Origin: Draconibacterium sp.
GTDB taxonomy: Bacteria; Bacteroidota; Bacteroidia; Bacteroidales; Prolixibacteraceae
Assembly (NCBI GenBank): GCA_016705335.1
Contig: JADIYN010000001.1
Coordinates: 124,001-188,000 of the forward strand
DNA length: 64,000 nt
Direction: 5' to 3'
The translations under genes were made by a program, and so were the position numbers. Below are positions 28,122-39,045 of the stretch, piece after piece. The notes under the pieces were generated by a model. That model did no database searches. It had not been told where the DNA came from and saw nothing but the letters and a program-made list of their open reading frames with translations. Within the stretch, counting starts at the first letter, position 1. Each line of letters opens with the position of its first letter.

Positions 28122-30636
28122 TTATAATTTTTTACGGGATGCCAGATACCCCCAAATATATGCTGTCTGCCCCAAAGGCCGATCTATAACATACTCGTTC
28201 TGAGGAACAATCCAAAATACATCAAAATATGATTCTGCCGTTGGCCATTCAGGAATGGCAGGAGAAATTCCTCCCCTAAGTCTTTGTTCAACTTCAGACC
28301 CTGGTTTGGCTAATGAACTTAATTCACTTGGGCCAAACACTGATATTCCGATTGGAGCCGCTTGTCCGGTATGTTTTGAATCTTCGTGCAATGGATTAAG
28401 TACGTGGTTTTCGCCCAAACCTGTAGTTAAACAAAGGTTCATTGGATTGGCACCTGCCGTAAAAAGGGTCGAACGCAGTATTGCTTTTAAATACTTCGAA
28501 TCACCGGATAAAGCATGAGCACGCACCAGGGTAGGTTCTGCCGGAATGGTAAATGTGCTTGAAAACCCGCCAAGTGAGCGGCCGGGTGAACCAGTTGTGA
28601 TACCATAAGCGCCCTTTGCCGCATTTTCTAAAATTTCATCGGCTTCAGTTATCAAGGCTTCTGCGGCTTCTTTTGTACGTTTTATCCACAAGGGTTGGAT
28701 CAAGGCGAGCATAAATAAAGGTAGCTTCTGATCGATTGCTTTTTAAATTTTGAGTAGCAAGGTAAACCTCGTGCCATCGTTTGTTTTGCGTTAATCGATA
28801 TACTTCAACTGCGGCCAGATTGCGTTCAGCAGGAACCGCATTTTTTGCCCGATTTGTGACTTTTTCATAATCAGGACTGTTTTTCCATCTTTCGTATTCG
28901 GCTTCCGACCATTCCATGGCTTTCACTGCACTTTTTTCCCAAACCTGAGCCAATTCATTCCTGTCCAGCATTTTCAATACTACTGCGGCGCGGGCAGCAA
29001 CACCAGCATACAAATACCCTGACCAATGGTCGGGTGCATAAGCCAATACAGTTAATGATTCCTGCCACGAAGTACTTCCTTCATTCGGGTGTTCTGATGA
29101 TTCAACACCACCGCGAATTCCGCCATCGGGCAATTGCATACGCCGGTAAATATCGAGCCGAATATGGCTTCGTCAACAATGTCGGGCAAATCGTTACCCG
29201 ATTCGGGAATATTTAAACAAAGATTTTTAAAATATTCAGGTTGAAGTTCGACCAATTCCAAATATAATCTGGGTGTAAAAAGGTGATTTATACGTCTGTC
29301 CCAGTCACCTGCATCCATATTTCCTCCCCAGGCTTCAGGAACCAGTACATCGGTCTTGCCTGCAACCAGATTTGGAAAATTTCCCTTGTCTGTTCCCATC
29401 GCGTTCAACCCGTTACCACTGTTTAAAAGCGAGCAAGTTGACTGGTACACTTTAACTCCATCCTCAGGATGAAAACTTGCGGACGCACAAAATCGGTATA
29501 TGGAGGTAACATTGGAATTCCGCTGCGATGCTGAAAAACTCCTTTCATAGATATTGCGAAAGCATGTTTCCAGGTATTTTCCTCATCGATGTTAAAAGGA
29601 TAACCGCATCCAATGCCATCGACACATACACGATAACGTCCGGGTTTGTATAGTTGTTAAAATCAAGCCGATGCACGTCAGCGCCGCTGTGGTTCATGGG
29701 CGAACCAATTACTTCCTGTTCATTTCCTTTCCACTGCATAACTGCTTTCCCTTCGAAAACTTTTTCATTGGTTTTGTCATCGATCAACCAAAATATTGGT
29801 TCTTCAGGATAAATGTATCCTCCTTGATTTCCCATCCAAAGCGAGAGGAAAGCATTTTTGTCCGGATCGTCGGCCCGAAACCCAATTTGTGAAACGTGTA
29901 CTGCTTCACTCCGAACCTGAACCGGATCGTGAACATAATAATAAGCCGAACTTTTCAGATTTAAATCAGGCAGATAAATCAGATAGGCATGACCCGTTTT
30001 TAGTGAATTGGGAAGTTTTAAATAAAGATAATGTTTTGCAGTATAAAACTGTTCTTTTGCCAATTTCCAGGAGGTGTCAGTCCATGCTGTAGGTTTGCTT
30101 TTTCGTGAAACCTGAAGTGGCGAAACGGGTTTATTATAATTGATATCGCTTGCTGAGCTAATTCGATAACTACCTGCCAAATCTGCTACTTTGGTATCCA
30201 AATGTGAACCTGAGATTCTTTCGTGCAAAACAAGCGTTTTACGTTCCGGACCAACCAGACTTCCAAGTGGAAATCCATTGCGAACAACAAACATGTCCCT
30301 CGGCTCACCAAGTAAAGTTTTTCCACCCACAGTTACAACATCGGCGGGGTCGGCCTGGTATGGAATCTGGATGATTGGTATGATTTTACATGCATCGATT
30401 TCGATACAAAGCACATTGGGAGCAACAGCCGAAACATGTGTTATTTGCGGAGGCATTTGTTGCATTCCGGTTGATGGAAGTGCATCGCCTGCAATTGTTG
30501 AAATATCAGAAATATTACCAAATTCGGTATTCTGTCCTGTTCCCGGAAAATTTGATGAGATAATTATTATCATCAAAAATATTCCATGAAATATTAGGCG
30601 TTTATCTTTTTCATTATAATTTTTTTTAGTTTTCAA
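28122..30636 (-). CDS. glycoside hydrolase family 9 (endoglucanase type), multiply frameshifted
   Basis: The N-terminal part (30636 to about 29550) carries an Ig-like CelD_N-type domain (VSQIGFRADDPDKNAFLSL). The alpha-toroid catalytic domain follows, with the family mark GGNMDAGDWDRRI, whose Asp residues include the general base, then YAPDHWSGYLYAGVAARAA. Near the C-terminus, GLGENHVLNPLHEDS and VPQNEYVID supply the usual His and the catalytic Glu. At least three frame changes (about 29.46-29.55, 29.13 and 28.70 kb). Repaired length about 838 aa. The nominal start is TTG 30636; ATG AAA AAG about 25 bp inside may be the true start. Cuts beta-1,4-type glucans in most members. Confidence 0.85.
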
Positions 30637-30675
30637 TTGTTATTTTCATTTTCGCCCCTGTGAATTTCTGACTTC

Positions 30676-31994
30676 CTATTTTACCTCGGGCGGCAAATAT
30701 TTTAAATTGTGTGTTAATCCGTATGTATATTGCTTCAACACTTCTCCCGAGCTTGTCAATACAAACATTAGTGTTGTTTGATTTGGGATGTTCCCCTAAT
30801 CGTTTTATCCAAATCAAGGTCTGCCCGAATTACTAATGCTTTCTTTGAATTTGAATCTTCGTTTAGAACAAGTTCGAAATCGTAATCATTAAATTGGTCC
30901 TCATTTAAAATCATCACACAAAGCTCATCTTCAGAAATTGATGCAATGGTTTTCACATACGAATTGCTGCATTCAGTTTCAAGAAATTCTCCTTTCATAT
31001 TCTCCGCCATCATTTGAGTATGATAGTAACTTGAACGCGGATAAAATTCGGAAGGTAATCCAATGTACCCAAAATCAGAACTAATTCTGTCCGTTTCGCT
31101 GATACACCAGGGATTAACTGTAAACGCGCCATATTTCATACCGATGCCATACATTTCGGCAATAAACTGTCCACCCAAAAATGATGGATTACCATAACCC
31201 GAAATTTCCCGGTTTGGATTTGCATAGGTTACGTTGGTTTCTGTTGGGCCCCAAACCAATTCTTCTTTTCCTGTACGACCATGTTTTTTGTTTGCACTTT
31301 CCATCATTTCAACCAGAAGTTGCACCTGACGTTCGATGCTTTTTGGCCCGGAGAAAACAACATTATGCCGCTCAAATTCGCGGCCATTTGGATAATTGTG
31401 GAAGGTAAAACCGTCAATCATCCAGTTCCCGTTTTTATCTTTTCCGGTAATATCGAGCCGACCACCGCACAACGCTGCATACTCTTCTTCGTAAAATGTA
31501 CAGGCGTCAAAAACCAAAATTTTTATGGTAGGATCGGCAGCTTTCATAACCGGGCACAGACGTGTCAGGTATTCATGAACTTCATCAAATTTTTCAAGTT
31601 CATTGCAAATGGGCTCATTCCCGATTGAATAAAACCGGATTCCCTTGCCGTTTGAATATTTAAATTCTTTAATCAACCGGGAAACATCTTCATTACTTAT
31701 ATCGCGGGGTACCTGCACCAGTGGTTCTGCGCCAATACTGCGAATGGAATCAATCATTGCTGTTAGTCTTTGATCATTGGGGAAACGATCTTCATAGCCG
31801 ATACCACCAATTCGTACCATTTTGATTCCACTCGCTTTAACTTTAGGCCATAGTAAATCAAGATAACCAATACGCGATCCTTCGTCGCCTGTTGCCATCC
31901 AGTGATTTTGCCCAAAAAGGTATGGGCTTATTTCCTGTGCATATCCTCTGGTGTTCAGACTGATAATAATTATCAGAAAAATTAACTTCTTCAT
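30676..31994 (-). CDS. secreted clan GH-A-like glycosidase, paralogue 3, frameshifted at the end
   Basis: Shorter relative of the two enzymes at 23.7-28.1 kb: signal peptide, SPYLFGQNHWMATGDEG, acid/base candidate in YSIGNEPICNELEK (about residue 125), and nucleophile candidate in VWGPTETNVTYANPNR. The last 38 residues lie in another frame after a lost base near 30787: IPNQTTLMFVLTSSGEVL, ending PPEVK at 30676. Repaired length about 439 aa. No accessory domains. More divergent from the other two than they are from each other, suggesting a different bond or subsite specificity. Confidence 0.78.
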
Positions 31995-32024
31995 TTTAAT
32001 CTCTTTTTTTGATAATCCTTTATG

Positions 32025-32732
32025 TTATATATTCAGCTCAAGATTGTGGTCAATAGCTGAAAAAAACTCTCCATTTGGCCCGTCATTTTCAATTAATGCC
32101 GGAGCTAATGCTCCCGGCAAAACTGCTTCAACAGGATGATCCGCATTTTCGCCACCCAAATCAGTTCGGAGCCAACCCGGATCAAGCGTGTTTATTCGAA
32201 CTCCCGTATCCTTTAGTTTTATTGCTAAATCATATGTTATTTTATCGACTGCCCATTTTGAAGCGCTGTAAGGAGCCAGTTCAGGCAAATCCTTTATTCC
32301 CGATGTAAGGTTTACAACACGACCAAAACCGTTTTTAATCATCGCAGGGATAAAAGCTCCGCATAAATCGTACAATGCAACTACATTAAACTTACAAGTA
32401 TCCGTCCATTCGCCCCAACTATGATTCCAGTAATCATTATGAAATGTTGTCATAATAGCAGCGTTGTTGTACAAAATATCGATTGGAATTTCGAGACTCC
32501 TCACTTGTGAAATCAATTCATTCACCTGCTTTTTATCGGACAATTCTCCATAAACACAATAAACTTTTACATCAGCATCTTTTAGTACTTCAAGTGTTTT
32601 TGAACAACTCTCAAGGGTTCTTCCGTGCACAATTACATTGGAGCCTAATTTAGTTAATGCTTTGGCTATTTGTTGTCCTACTCCGCGACTCGAACCTGTA
32701 ATCAGGGCATTTTTTCCTTTTAAATCAATCAT
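32025..32732 (-). CDS. short-chain dehydrogenase/reductase in the glycan operon
   Basis: Classic SDR of 235 aa: TGSSRGVG cofactor loop near residue 13, NNAA at about 89, the catalytic Ser in NLTSGIK and the YxxxK motif as YSASK. Cytoplasmic. Intact. It lies between GH105 and a glycosidase gene on the same strand (11 bp after the GH105 stop), so it may reduce a uronate-derived keto sugar released by the lyase and unsaturated-uronyl hydrolase pathway; this is inference from context only. Confidence 0.85.
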   Translation of the reverse strand: MIDLKGKNALITGSSRGVGQQIAKALTKLGSNVIVHGRTLESCSKTLEVLKDADVKVYCVYGELSDKKQVNELISQVRSLEIPIDILYNNAAIMTTFHNDYWNHSWGEWTDTCKFNVVALYDLCGAFIPAMIKNGFGRVVNLTSGIKDLPELAPYSASKWAVDKITYDLAIKLKDTGVRINTLDPGWLRTDLGGENADHPVEAVLPGALAPALIENDGPNGEFFSAIDHNLELNI

Positions 32733-32743
32733 AATTTATAGTT

Positions 32744-33904
32744 CTAATTTTTTCTGTTTTCAATAATGTTTGTTGAAATTATAAATGAGCCAAATGCACC
32801 AAAAGGACTAACTTCCTTTGGCGAATTGATGTACGCATTGTAATCATCTACAATTCCAATACTGCTGCAATCCATTAAATCAATAAATCCTTTGTCGTTG
32901 TATTTGGCTTTTTTTATAATGCCGGTATAAGCTTTTTTTACCACAGGCGAATATTCAGCAGCACTAATGTAGCCTTTGTCAATCGATTTCTGAAGCAAAT
33001 AGATAAACATGCAGGTGCCTGATGTTTCGTTCCAATTGCAGGGTGCTCCGCACTTATCAACTACCTGGCACCACATTCCGGTTTTTGGGTCCTGATTGTT
33101 TTTAATTCCTTCGCAAAGATTTTTATGAATTTCAACCATTTTTGGATAGCCCGGATGGTCTTTCGGCAAGTAATCGAAAACATCAGCAATTAGAACCGAG
33201 TACCAGCCCAATCCTTCGCTCCAGACTGCAGGTGCCCGTCCTGTTGTCTTGTCGGCCCATTTTGCTTTTTTACTTTCATCCCAGCCGTGCATTATTAATC
33301 CATCCTCTTGTCCACATTTATCAACAATTAAAGTCATCTGTTTTACCACTTCGTTAAAGGCATATTCGCTGTCACCAATTACACTGCCGTAACGTGCAAG
33401 AAATATTTGTCCCATAAACACACCATCAATCCACGATTGATTGGTTGACCACTCGCCATGCCAGAATAAACCATTGGAATTGCGTGGATAATCATTAAAA
33501 CCATCGCGTATTTTTGTCGCAGCAATCCTGTACTTTTCTTCTTTGGTTTGTTCGTACATAAAAATTATGGCGTATCCCGGAAGGAAATTATCTAATTTAT
33601 CATCTTCAAAAGGAGGAACATTTCCTTCATCATTAACCTGGTCATCAACATATTTTTTTATGTAATTGAAATAGATAGAGTCTCCGGTAGATTTCCATAT
33701 TTTTTCCATGGCAAACATGATGTAACCCGCCTGCCAGCTAAAATGGTTTTTATCCCAAACCATATGAATACTATCGGCATTGGGTACTCTTTTTATAAAA
33801 TCCTGTGCGACCAAATTCGACCACTTTACAGGAGTATTTTGAGCACAAACTGTTTGCATTGAAACTATTAACATTAAAACCAAACATGCAAAAATTAACT
33901 TCAT
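32744..33904 (-). CDS. glycoside hydrolase family 105/88 unsaturated uronyl hydrolase
   Basis: A 386-aa alpha/alpha-barrel protein with signal peptide (ACLVLMLIVSMQTVCAQ). Family marks: HFSWQAGYIMFAMEKIW, the DGFNDYPRNSNGLFWHGEWS region, SWIDGVFMGQIFLARYG with the catalytic Asp, and GRAPAVWSEGLGWYSVLIADV. These enzymes hydrate the double bond of unsaturated uronic acids left by polysaccharide lyases, which suits the lyase encoded upstream. Intact. Four Cys residues in the CGAPCNWNETSGTC region suggest a periplasmic location. Confidence 0.88.
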   Translation of the reverse strand: MKLIFACLVLMLIVSMQTVCAQNTPVKWSNLVAQDFIKRVPNADSIHMVWDKNHFSWQAGYIMFAMEKIWKSTGDSIYFNYIKKYVDDQVNDEGNVPPFEDDKLDNFLPGYAIIFMYEQTKEEKYRIAATKIRDGFNDYPRNSNGLFWHGEWSTNQSWIDGVFMGQIFLARYGSVIGDSEYAFNEVVKQMTLIVDKCGQEDGLIMHGWDESKKAKWADKTTGRAPAVWSEGLGWYSVLIADVFDYLPKDHPGYPKMVEIHKNLCEGIKNNQDPKTGMWCQVVDKCGAPCNWNETSGTCMFIYLLQKSIDKGYISAAEYSPVVKKAYTGIIKKAKYNDKGFIDLMDCSSIGIVDDYNAYINSPKEVSPFGAFGSFIISTNIIENRKN

Positions 33905-33984
33905 AATCCTAAATCTTTAAAATAGCAATATTAAAGTTGTTGTCAATTGCTGAATAAAATATCTCTTGTCCCCCATATTCTCGC

Positions 33985-35190
33985 TTATTTTTCATCCAAT
34001 TTAACCGTAATACTTTTTAGAATAATGGGTTCGGTAACTGTTGAGCCATGACGATCGATACCAAAACCCACCAAAGCAATCAGGTTTTTCTTCTTTTGCT
34101 TGTTTACCAGGAAGTCTTCAGTTGACAAGGTTACAACAACATCCTGACCTGCTTTACCAACAAACGAAGACAAATCTCTTGTAACTCCACTCCACACATA
34201 AAAACCTTGTTCACCGCCTGAACGAAAGGTTTGAACTGAATTTTATTTTCGTCGATAAAAGCCTGCGGAACATTAAAAATATATTCTACTTTAAAAGGTA
34301 GCTCAAAGTTGTGAGGCGCTCCAAGCGGCTGAGCAATGGTAACATCACCGATGTGACCCGGGGGCACTTGTCCTTTACCCCATTGCGGAAGTAAAGCCAT
34401 GCCTTCGCCAGCTTTGTTGAGCTGGAGCGGAATATCCATACTTTCGGCCGAAACCCGAACTTCCAGCGAATCGATTGCTGCCTGTGTGTTGTAGGTGAAT
34501 TTGTAGTAAGAATGCGGGTTTGTTACAACTGCATCCGGTGCCGGAGGAACGATTTTATCTTCGTTTAACATGAATTCAACATTGCGAATTTTGATGGGTG
34601 CTGAAACAACAGAACCCCTGCGTTCGAAAATGATATTGACCCGCTCGATTTTCCTGAGTTTTTCAAAGTCGTCATTAAAGTCGGCCGGAACTACAACCAT
34701 CTTTTTATACTTTCCTCCGCTACCGGCGAAATCGGACATGGTGAAAGTGTGACCATTAAACATATAGTCGCCCGCTGTACTTGCCTGAAGGAGAAAACAA
34801 ATTCCATTTGCCTTCGTCAATGTATTCCTGTGGAATGCTAATTTCAAACCGAACTTCCGATTGCGTACAGTCGCTCATTTTAATCAATTGGTAAGAATGA
34901 AGCCGCCCGTTTTCGACGTTACTAACAGAAACATCAGTCGATGAGGCGTCACTTGCAGACCAGGTGGGTTGCATTACAACAGCATCATCTTTAGTATCGT
35001 AGCTGATTTCTATTTGTTTTGATCCCAAATGAACAACATCCACTGTCCAGTCTTTCGGATTCGACATGTCTAGTTTTATATCGACGGGTTGATTCTGGAC
35101 GCAACCAAAGAAAGATACAACGGCTGTAATAAAAATAGTACTCGTCTTTATAAATTTATAGATAGTCCATTCTGAACTTTTCGTTTTCAT
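33985..35190 (-). CDS. hypothetical lipoprotein of the glycan operon, frameshifted
   Basis: Lipoprotein signal (STIFITAVVSFFGC) and then about 380 aa of beta-strand-rich sequence with no family I recognise. It looks like two or three carbohydrate-binding-type beta-sandwiches: YSYQLI-like strands, DFAGSGGKYKKMVVVPADF, NVEFMLNEDKIVPPAPDAVV, and a final EPIILKSITVKLDEK. Frame slips near 34790-34830 and 34190-34200. Repaired length about 401 aa. Its place between the lyase and GH105 genes suggests a surface glycan-binding lipoprotein, a role often filled by SusE/F-like proteins; this is inference. Confidence 0.6.
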
Positions 35191-35197
35191 ACATCAA

Positions 35198-37835
35198 TTA
35201 TTTTACAATTACTTTTAAACTTTTAATATTATTTCCAGATGTAATTTTTAGCAGGTAGATTCCCGGAGAACAATTCAAATCCAACTTCACAAGGTGCTGT
35301 GCTGATTCAAATTCCCTGAAAATAATTCGCGTTCCTCTGATATCATACATTTCTATCATATCAATATTTGATTTTGAGCTTTCGATTGTAAGATGGGCAT
35401 TAGCAGGATTTGGATAAACCTTAAAATCACCGGATAAAACCAGTTGTTCAGTTCCAGTTGTTATTAGTGTAGCCTGAATCGTAGTATCATTTGCCAACCA
35501 AAATGAATTCGAATAATCATACGTATTATCGCCAAATATTTGAACCAAATAATTTTGATTTATGGGAATGTTGTAAAATTTCGCCTGTCCTTCTTTACTA
35601 AGCAACAGGGAATCCTTATTTAGGATTACAATTGCATTTCTGATAATCCCGGAATCTGCACTAACCAGAAATTCAATATTTGCCACCGACTTAGCCAATT
35701 GAAGATCAATTGTTGTGTCGGCATTAACAGTCAGAGTCCCTGGTACAGGAAAATAGTTCTCTTTTTCAGCCCGATAATTGGATGTGCTTCCGATAAGAAC
35801 AGAGCCAAACGTGCAGGTTCCCACCTGGTTAGTAAACAGTGAATCGTTAGCAAGAATAACAAGCGCATTATTCACAGTAACCAAGTCATTTTTAAGTCTG
35901 AATTTTACCTTTGCATGGGTTTGTAAAAGGCTTGCAACAATAATCGTATCCGATTCAATTTGAAGTTCTGAGGAAATACTTTGGAAATTGGTTTTTTTGT
36001 AATCAACTGCACGTAAACCGGCAGGTAATGAAAACGATGTTAAGCCAAAGAAATCGGTATTCTTTAATTGGGAGCCAAATGTAATCGTCACATTTGATAA
36101 AATATTTCCGCTTAAACTATCCTCCACTTGAAATGTAACGTTGTACAAGGTTGAATCAAGTAAAACAGTAAGGATTGTATCGGATTCAATCGTAAAACTC
36201 TTATTTTTAAAGGCTCCAGATGTTTCTTTTCTGCCACCAAAATGTACTCTCCATTGAACTCGCGAAAAAATGCTTCTCCGTTACTGTTGGTGATTTCCGT
36301 TTTGTTGTTGAATGAAACGCTGCAACTCTCAACAGGTAATCCCAACTTTTGCTTTTCAACTGAACAGTAATGTAATTTTCTGCACCAGGCAAACGTATTT
36401 CCACCAACTTGTCAGTGAAAGGGTTGAGTATTGTACTATCCTGAGCAAGAATATCAGTTCCTGAATAAGAGATGGAAATGACATCGCTAAAAAGTACATC
36501 TTTATTGAGGTAAATATGTATGATACCTGAATCAGTGGAATTCATTTTAATACTTGTAATTCCCAGCATTTCAATATCATTTGCAATAACTTCGAACCCT
36601 ACAGGATTCTCTGGCAGAATTAGTTTATTCGTAAATTTAACTGTAATCACACTTGCATTTGTGTCTATTACTGAAGAAAGGTACGACAATGGAGGGATAA
36701 ATGGAGAAATCTCGCCATGTGTAAGTGTTTCATGAAATACGTTCCAGTCGGACCATCCTTGCGATCTGACCTTTTCCTTTAACAGCCTTTCCGTATTCGG
36801 CAAACTTAAACCTTTGCGGTTGTGGTAATGATTGTAACCAACTTCCCAGGTATCCAAAAGATCTTTGGTTGTTACATTGTCAGCACATGTCCCTTGCATA
36901 GTTCCGGTAAGGGTTTGTGTTGCCATCAATTCCATTACTGCTGTATATCGTTCGGTGTTCTCTGTATAAACATCTACTCCCTGATTCCAGGCAACTTCAG
37001 CCGCATGAAGTGCCGAAGCCATAGCATACTGAGCATGGTGATTGTTGTCGCGACAAGTTTCCTGGGTTAAACCTTCAATTAGCAATTTTGGAGAATACCA
37101 GGAGCCGGTAAAATTACTTCCTCCATAATTTCTTGAACCAGCCGCATCTGTTTCCATATAAAAGTAAGCGGGATTTCTCTTTCTTAATCGTTCAATCCCC
37201 AGGTTGAATTCTGCCTCATCTTCGCAAAAAACAGCAATATTCAACAAGGCATCAATTTGTGTTAAATCAACATTTCCATTCCATGTACTTACAGTTTTTA
37301 ACTGAGGATAATAGGCTCGCCTGAACATCGCCTGAACCTTTTCCATGTCTTCATGCTTCCATCCCGCATATTCCCTCATAATTTCGGCAGCCGGACCAAA
37401 TAGTGCACCAATCCATCCGGCCTGAAGTTTATCCTGATCAAATCCGGCATTAAATCCTTCCAGTATTGTCCAGGCGTTAAGCAAAGCAATTGCCTGCTGG
37501 GCATAAACCTCCTGATCGGTATAATACCAAACCAATGCATTGGCATAAGTTTTTATCGCATCATTTTTTGAAATATTTGCATCATTGTTATTGGAATTGA
37601 TAGTTTTCAGTGCGTTTGTTCCGCCTTTGGCTTTGGTTTTTACCTGGTTAAATGCTCCCAGCCAGGGTTGTTCACCTGCCGCAATTTTTGCTTTTACAAG
37701 GTCGAGATCCTGCTGCCCGTTCATTGCTCCGGGGTGCAGAAATGTTCGTTTTATTTGGGCAGAAACAATTCCAAAACATAGTATAAATAGAAATATTATA
37801 AGTGATTTCTTCAAGTGAAAAGAATTAGTATTCAT
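35198..37835 (-). CDS. alginate-lyase-fold polysaccharide lyase (PL38-like) with regulatory-like beta repeats and T9SS tail, frameshifted
   Basis: Signal peptide, then an alginate_lyase-type alpha-toroid domain of about 360 aa: DQDKLQAGWIGALFGPAAEI, WNGNVDLTQIDALLNIAVF, and the QETCRDNNHHAQYAMAS segment whose Asn-His-His-Gln cluster is typical of the catalytic site. Downstream comes a bacterial Ig-like domain (VITVKFTNKLILPENPVGFEV), three carboxypeptidase-regulatory-like repeats (each with NKSFTIESDT or similar), and a T9SS type A tail (FKVYPNPANAHLTIES). Two slips (near 36345 and 36140) split it into three pieces. Repaired length about 878 aa. PL38 members cut beta-glucuronan; the match here is by recalled motifs only. 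First gene of the operon. Confidence 0.78.
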
Positions 37836-38145
37836 TTTTATAAGCCTTTGTTTTGTGCAAGTTAAGTTCATTCCAAACAGCCATATTTTTGAGTGTAATA
37901 CACAGTTATAAAATTGTACTGTTTTGTGAAGTTACCATAATCCTTGTGATTTATTATTAAGACTACATTTTTCCATTTCCAAAACCATACAACATCTTAA
38001 AATGCCCATAAAGCCATGTATCTATTAATATCGAACTTTTTCGCAGGTTAAAAATAGTTTCAAAACAATTTCTTTTCTACCTTCACATTTTCCGAAAATA
38101 ATGGTTTCTTGCCCTATATTTACAAAATATTATATAATACAAGAC
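37836..38145. other. divergent intergenic region between lyase operon and AraC regulator
   Basis: 310 bp, A/T rich, without a gene. It must hold both divergent promoters and any AraC operator. TATATTTAC about 30 bp before the AraC gene start resembles the TAnnTTTG -7 element imperfectly. No clear repeated operator half-sites were found by eye. Confidence 0.4.
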
Positions 38146-39045
38146 ATGATAAAGGGAAGAGTTTTATGAAAAGCTGTCAACTGAATCGGATTACGGAATT
38201 AATTTCCTAATACCGACTGTCCTTATCTTGATGTTCCCTGGCATTTTCATCCTGAAATGGAAATAATATACATCGAAAAAGGCAGTGGAACCCGTTTTAT
38301 GGGAGATCATTCAGAGGCATTCGAAGAGGGAGATATTGGCCTTGTGGGGCCTAATTTACCTCATGTATGGAGAAGCGATCCGATATACAGGGAAAATATT
38401 CCAGGACTTACCTCACATGTTCAGGGGGTGCATTTTCATGAATCAATTTTTAAAGGGCCATTGGCAAAATTGCCCGAATTACTGGGAATTAATCAACTGC
38501 TTTTCGAATCACAGTTCGGCATTAAATTTTTTGGTTCGGCCAGAGAAAGTATTGAAATTCAAATGAAAGAATTGATTTTGGCATCAGGAATTGATAAGTT
38601 ATTAGGACTTATCAAAATACTCGATTTCATGGCGAAAACAGACGAAAAGCAATTATTGGCCAGCAGTGGATACTAAAAAATAAGGAAATCAGCAGATTTT
38701 GACAGGTTTGATAAGGCTCATCGATACATGATTGACAATTTTCAAAAGAATGTCAATCTCACATTAGTTTCAGACCTAATTGGAATGACACCAACCTCGT
38801 TTTGCCGGTATTTTAAAAAGCGCACAAAAAAATCGTTTCACACCGTTTTAAATGAAATCAGGATTGGACATGCCTGTAAATTACTAATGGAAGGTAAAAT
38901 GAGTATTTCAGGTGCAGCCTACGATAGTGGATTCAATAATATTTCGAACTTTAACGAGCAATTTAAAAAGTTAAAAGGAATTTCTCCAAGCCAGTATTTA
39001 AAAAACAGGAAAGACATTCCTGATAGGGCAACAATCAACAACTAA
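38146..39045 (+). CDS. AraC-family transcriptional regulator with cupin sensor, frameshifted and with a stop
   Basis: N-terminal cupin-type sensor (PWHFHPEMEIIYIEKGSG, then GDIGLVGPNLPHVW) and C-terminal double HTH (VSDLIGMTPTSFCRYFKK and ISGAAYDSGFNNISNFNEQF). The start ATG 38146 needs two compensating slips before 38250 to reach the cupin frame. At 38674 a TAA interrupts ASSGY-KIRKSADFDRFDKAH in the same frame, where TCA would be expected. Repaired length 299 aa. Divergent from the polysaccharide operon, so it is the obvious candidate regulator, responding to a sugar. Its stop overlaps the stop of the convergent rhodanese gene. Confidence 0.85.
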
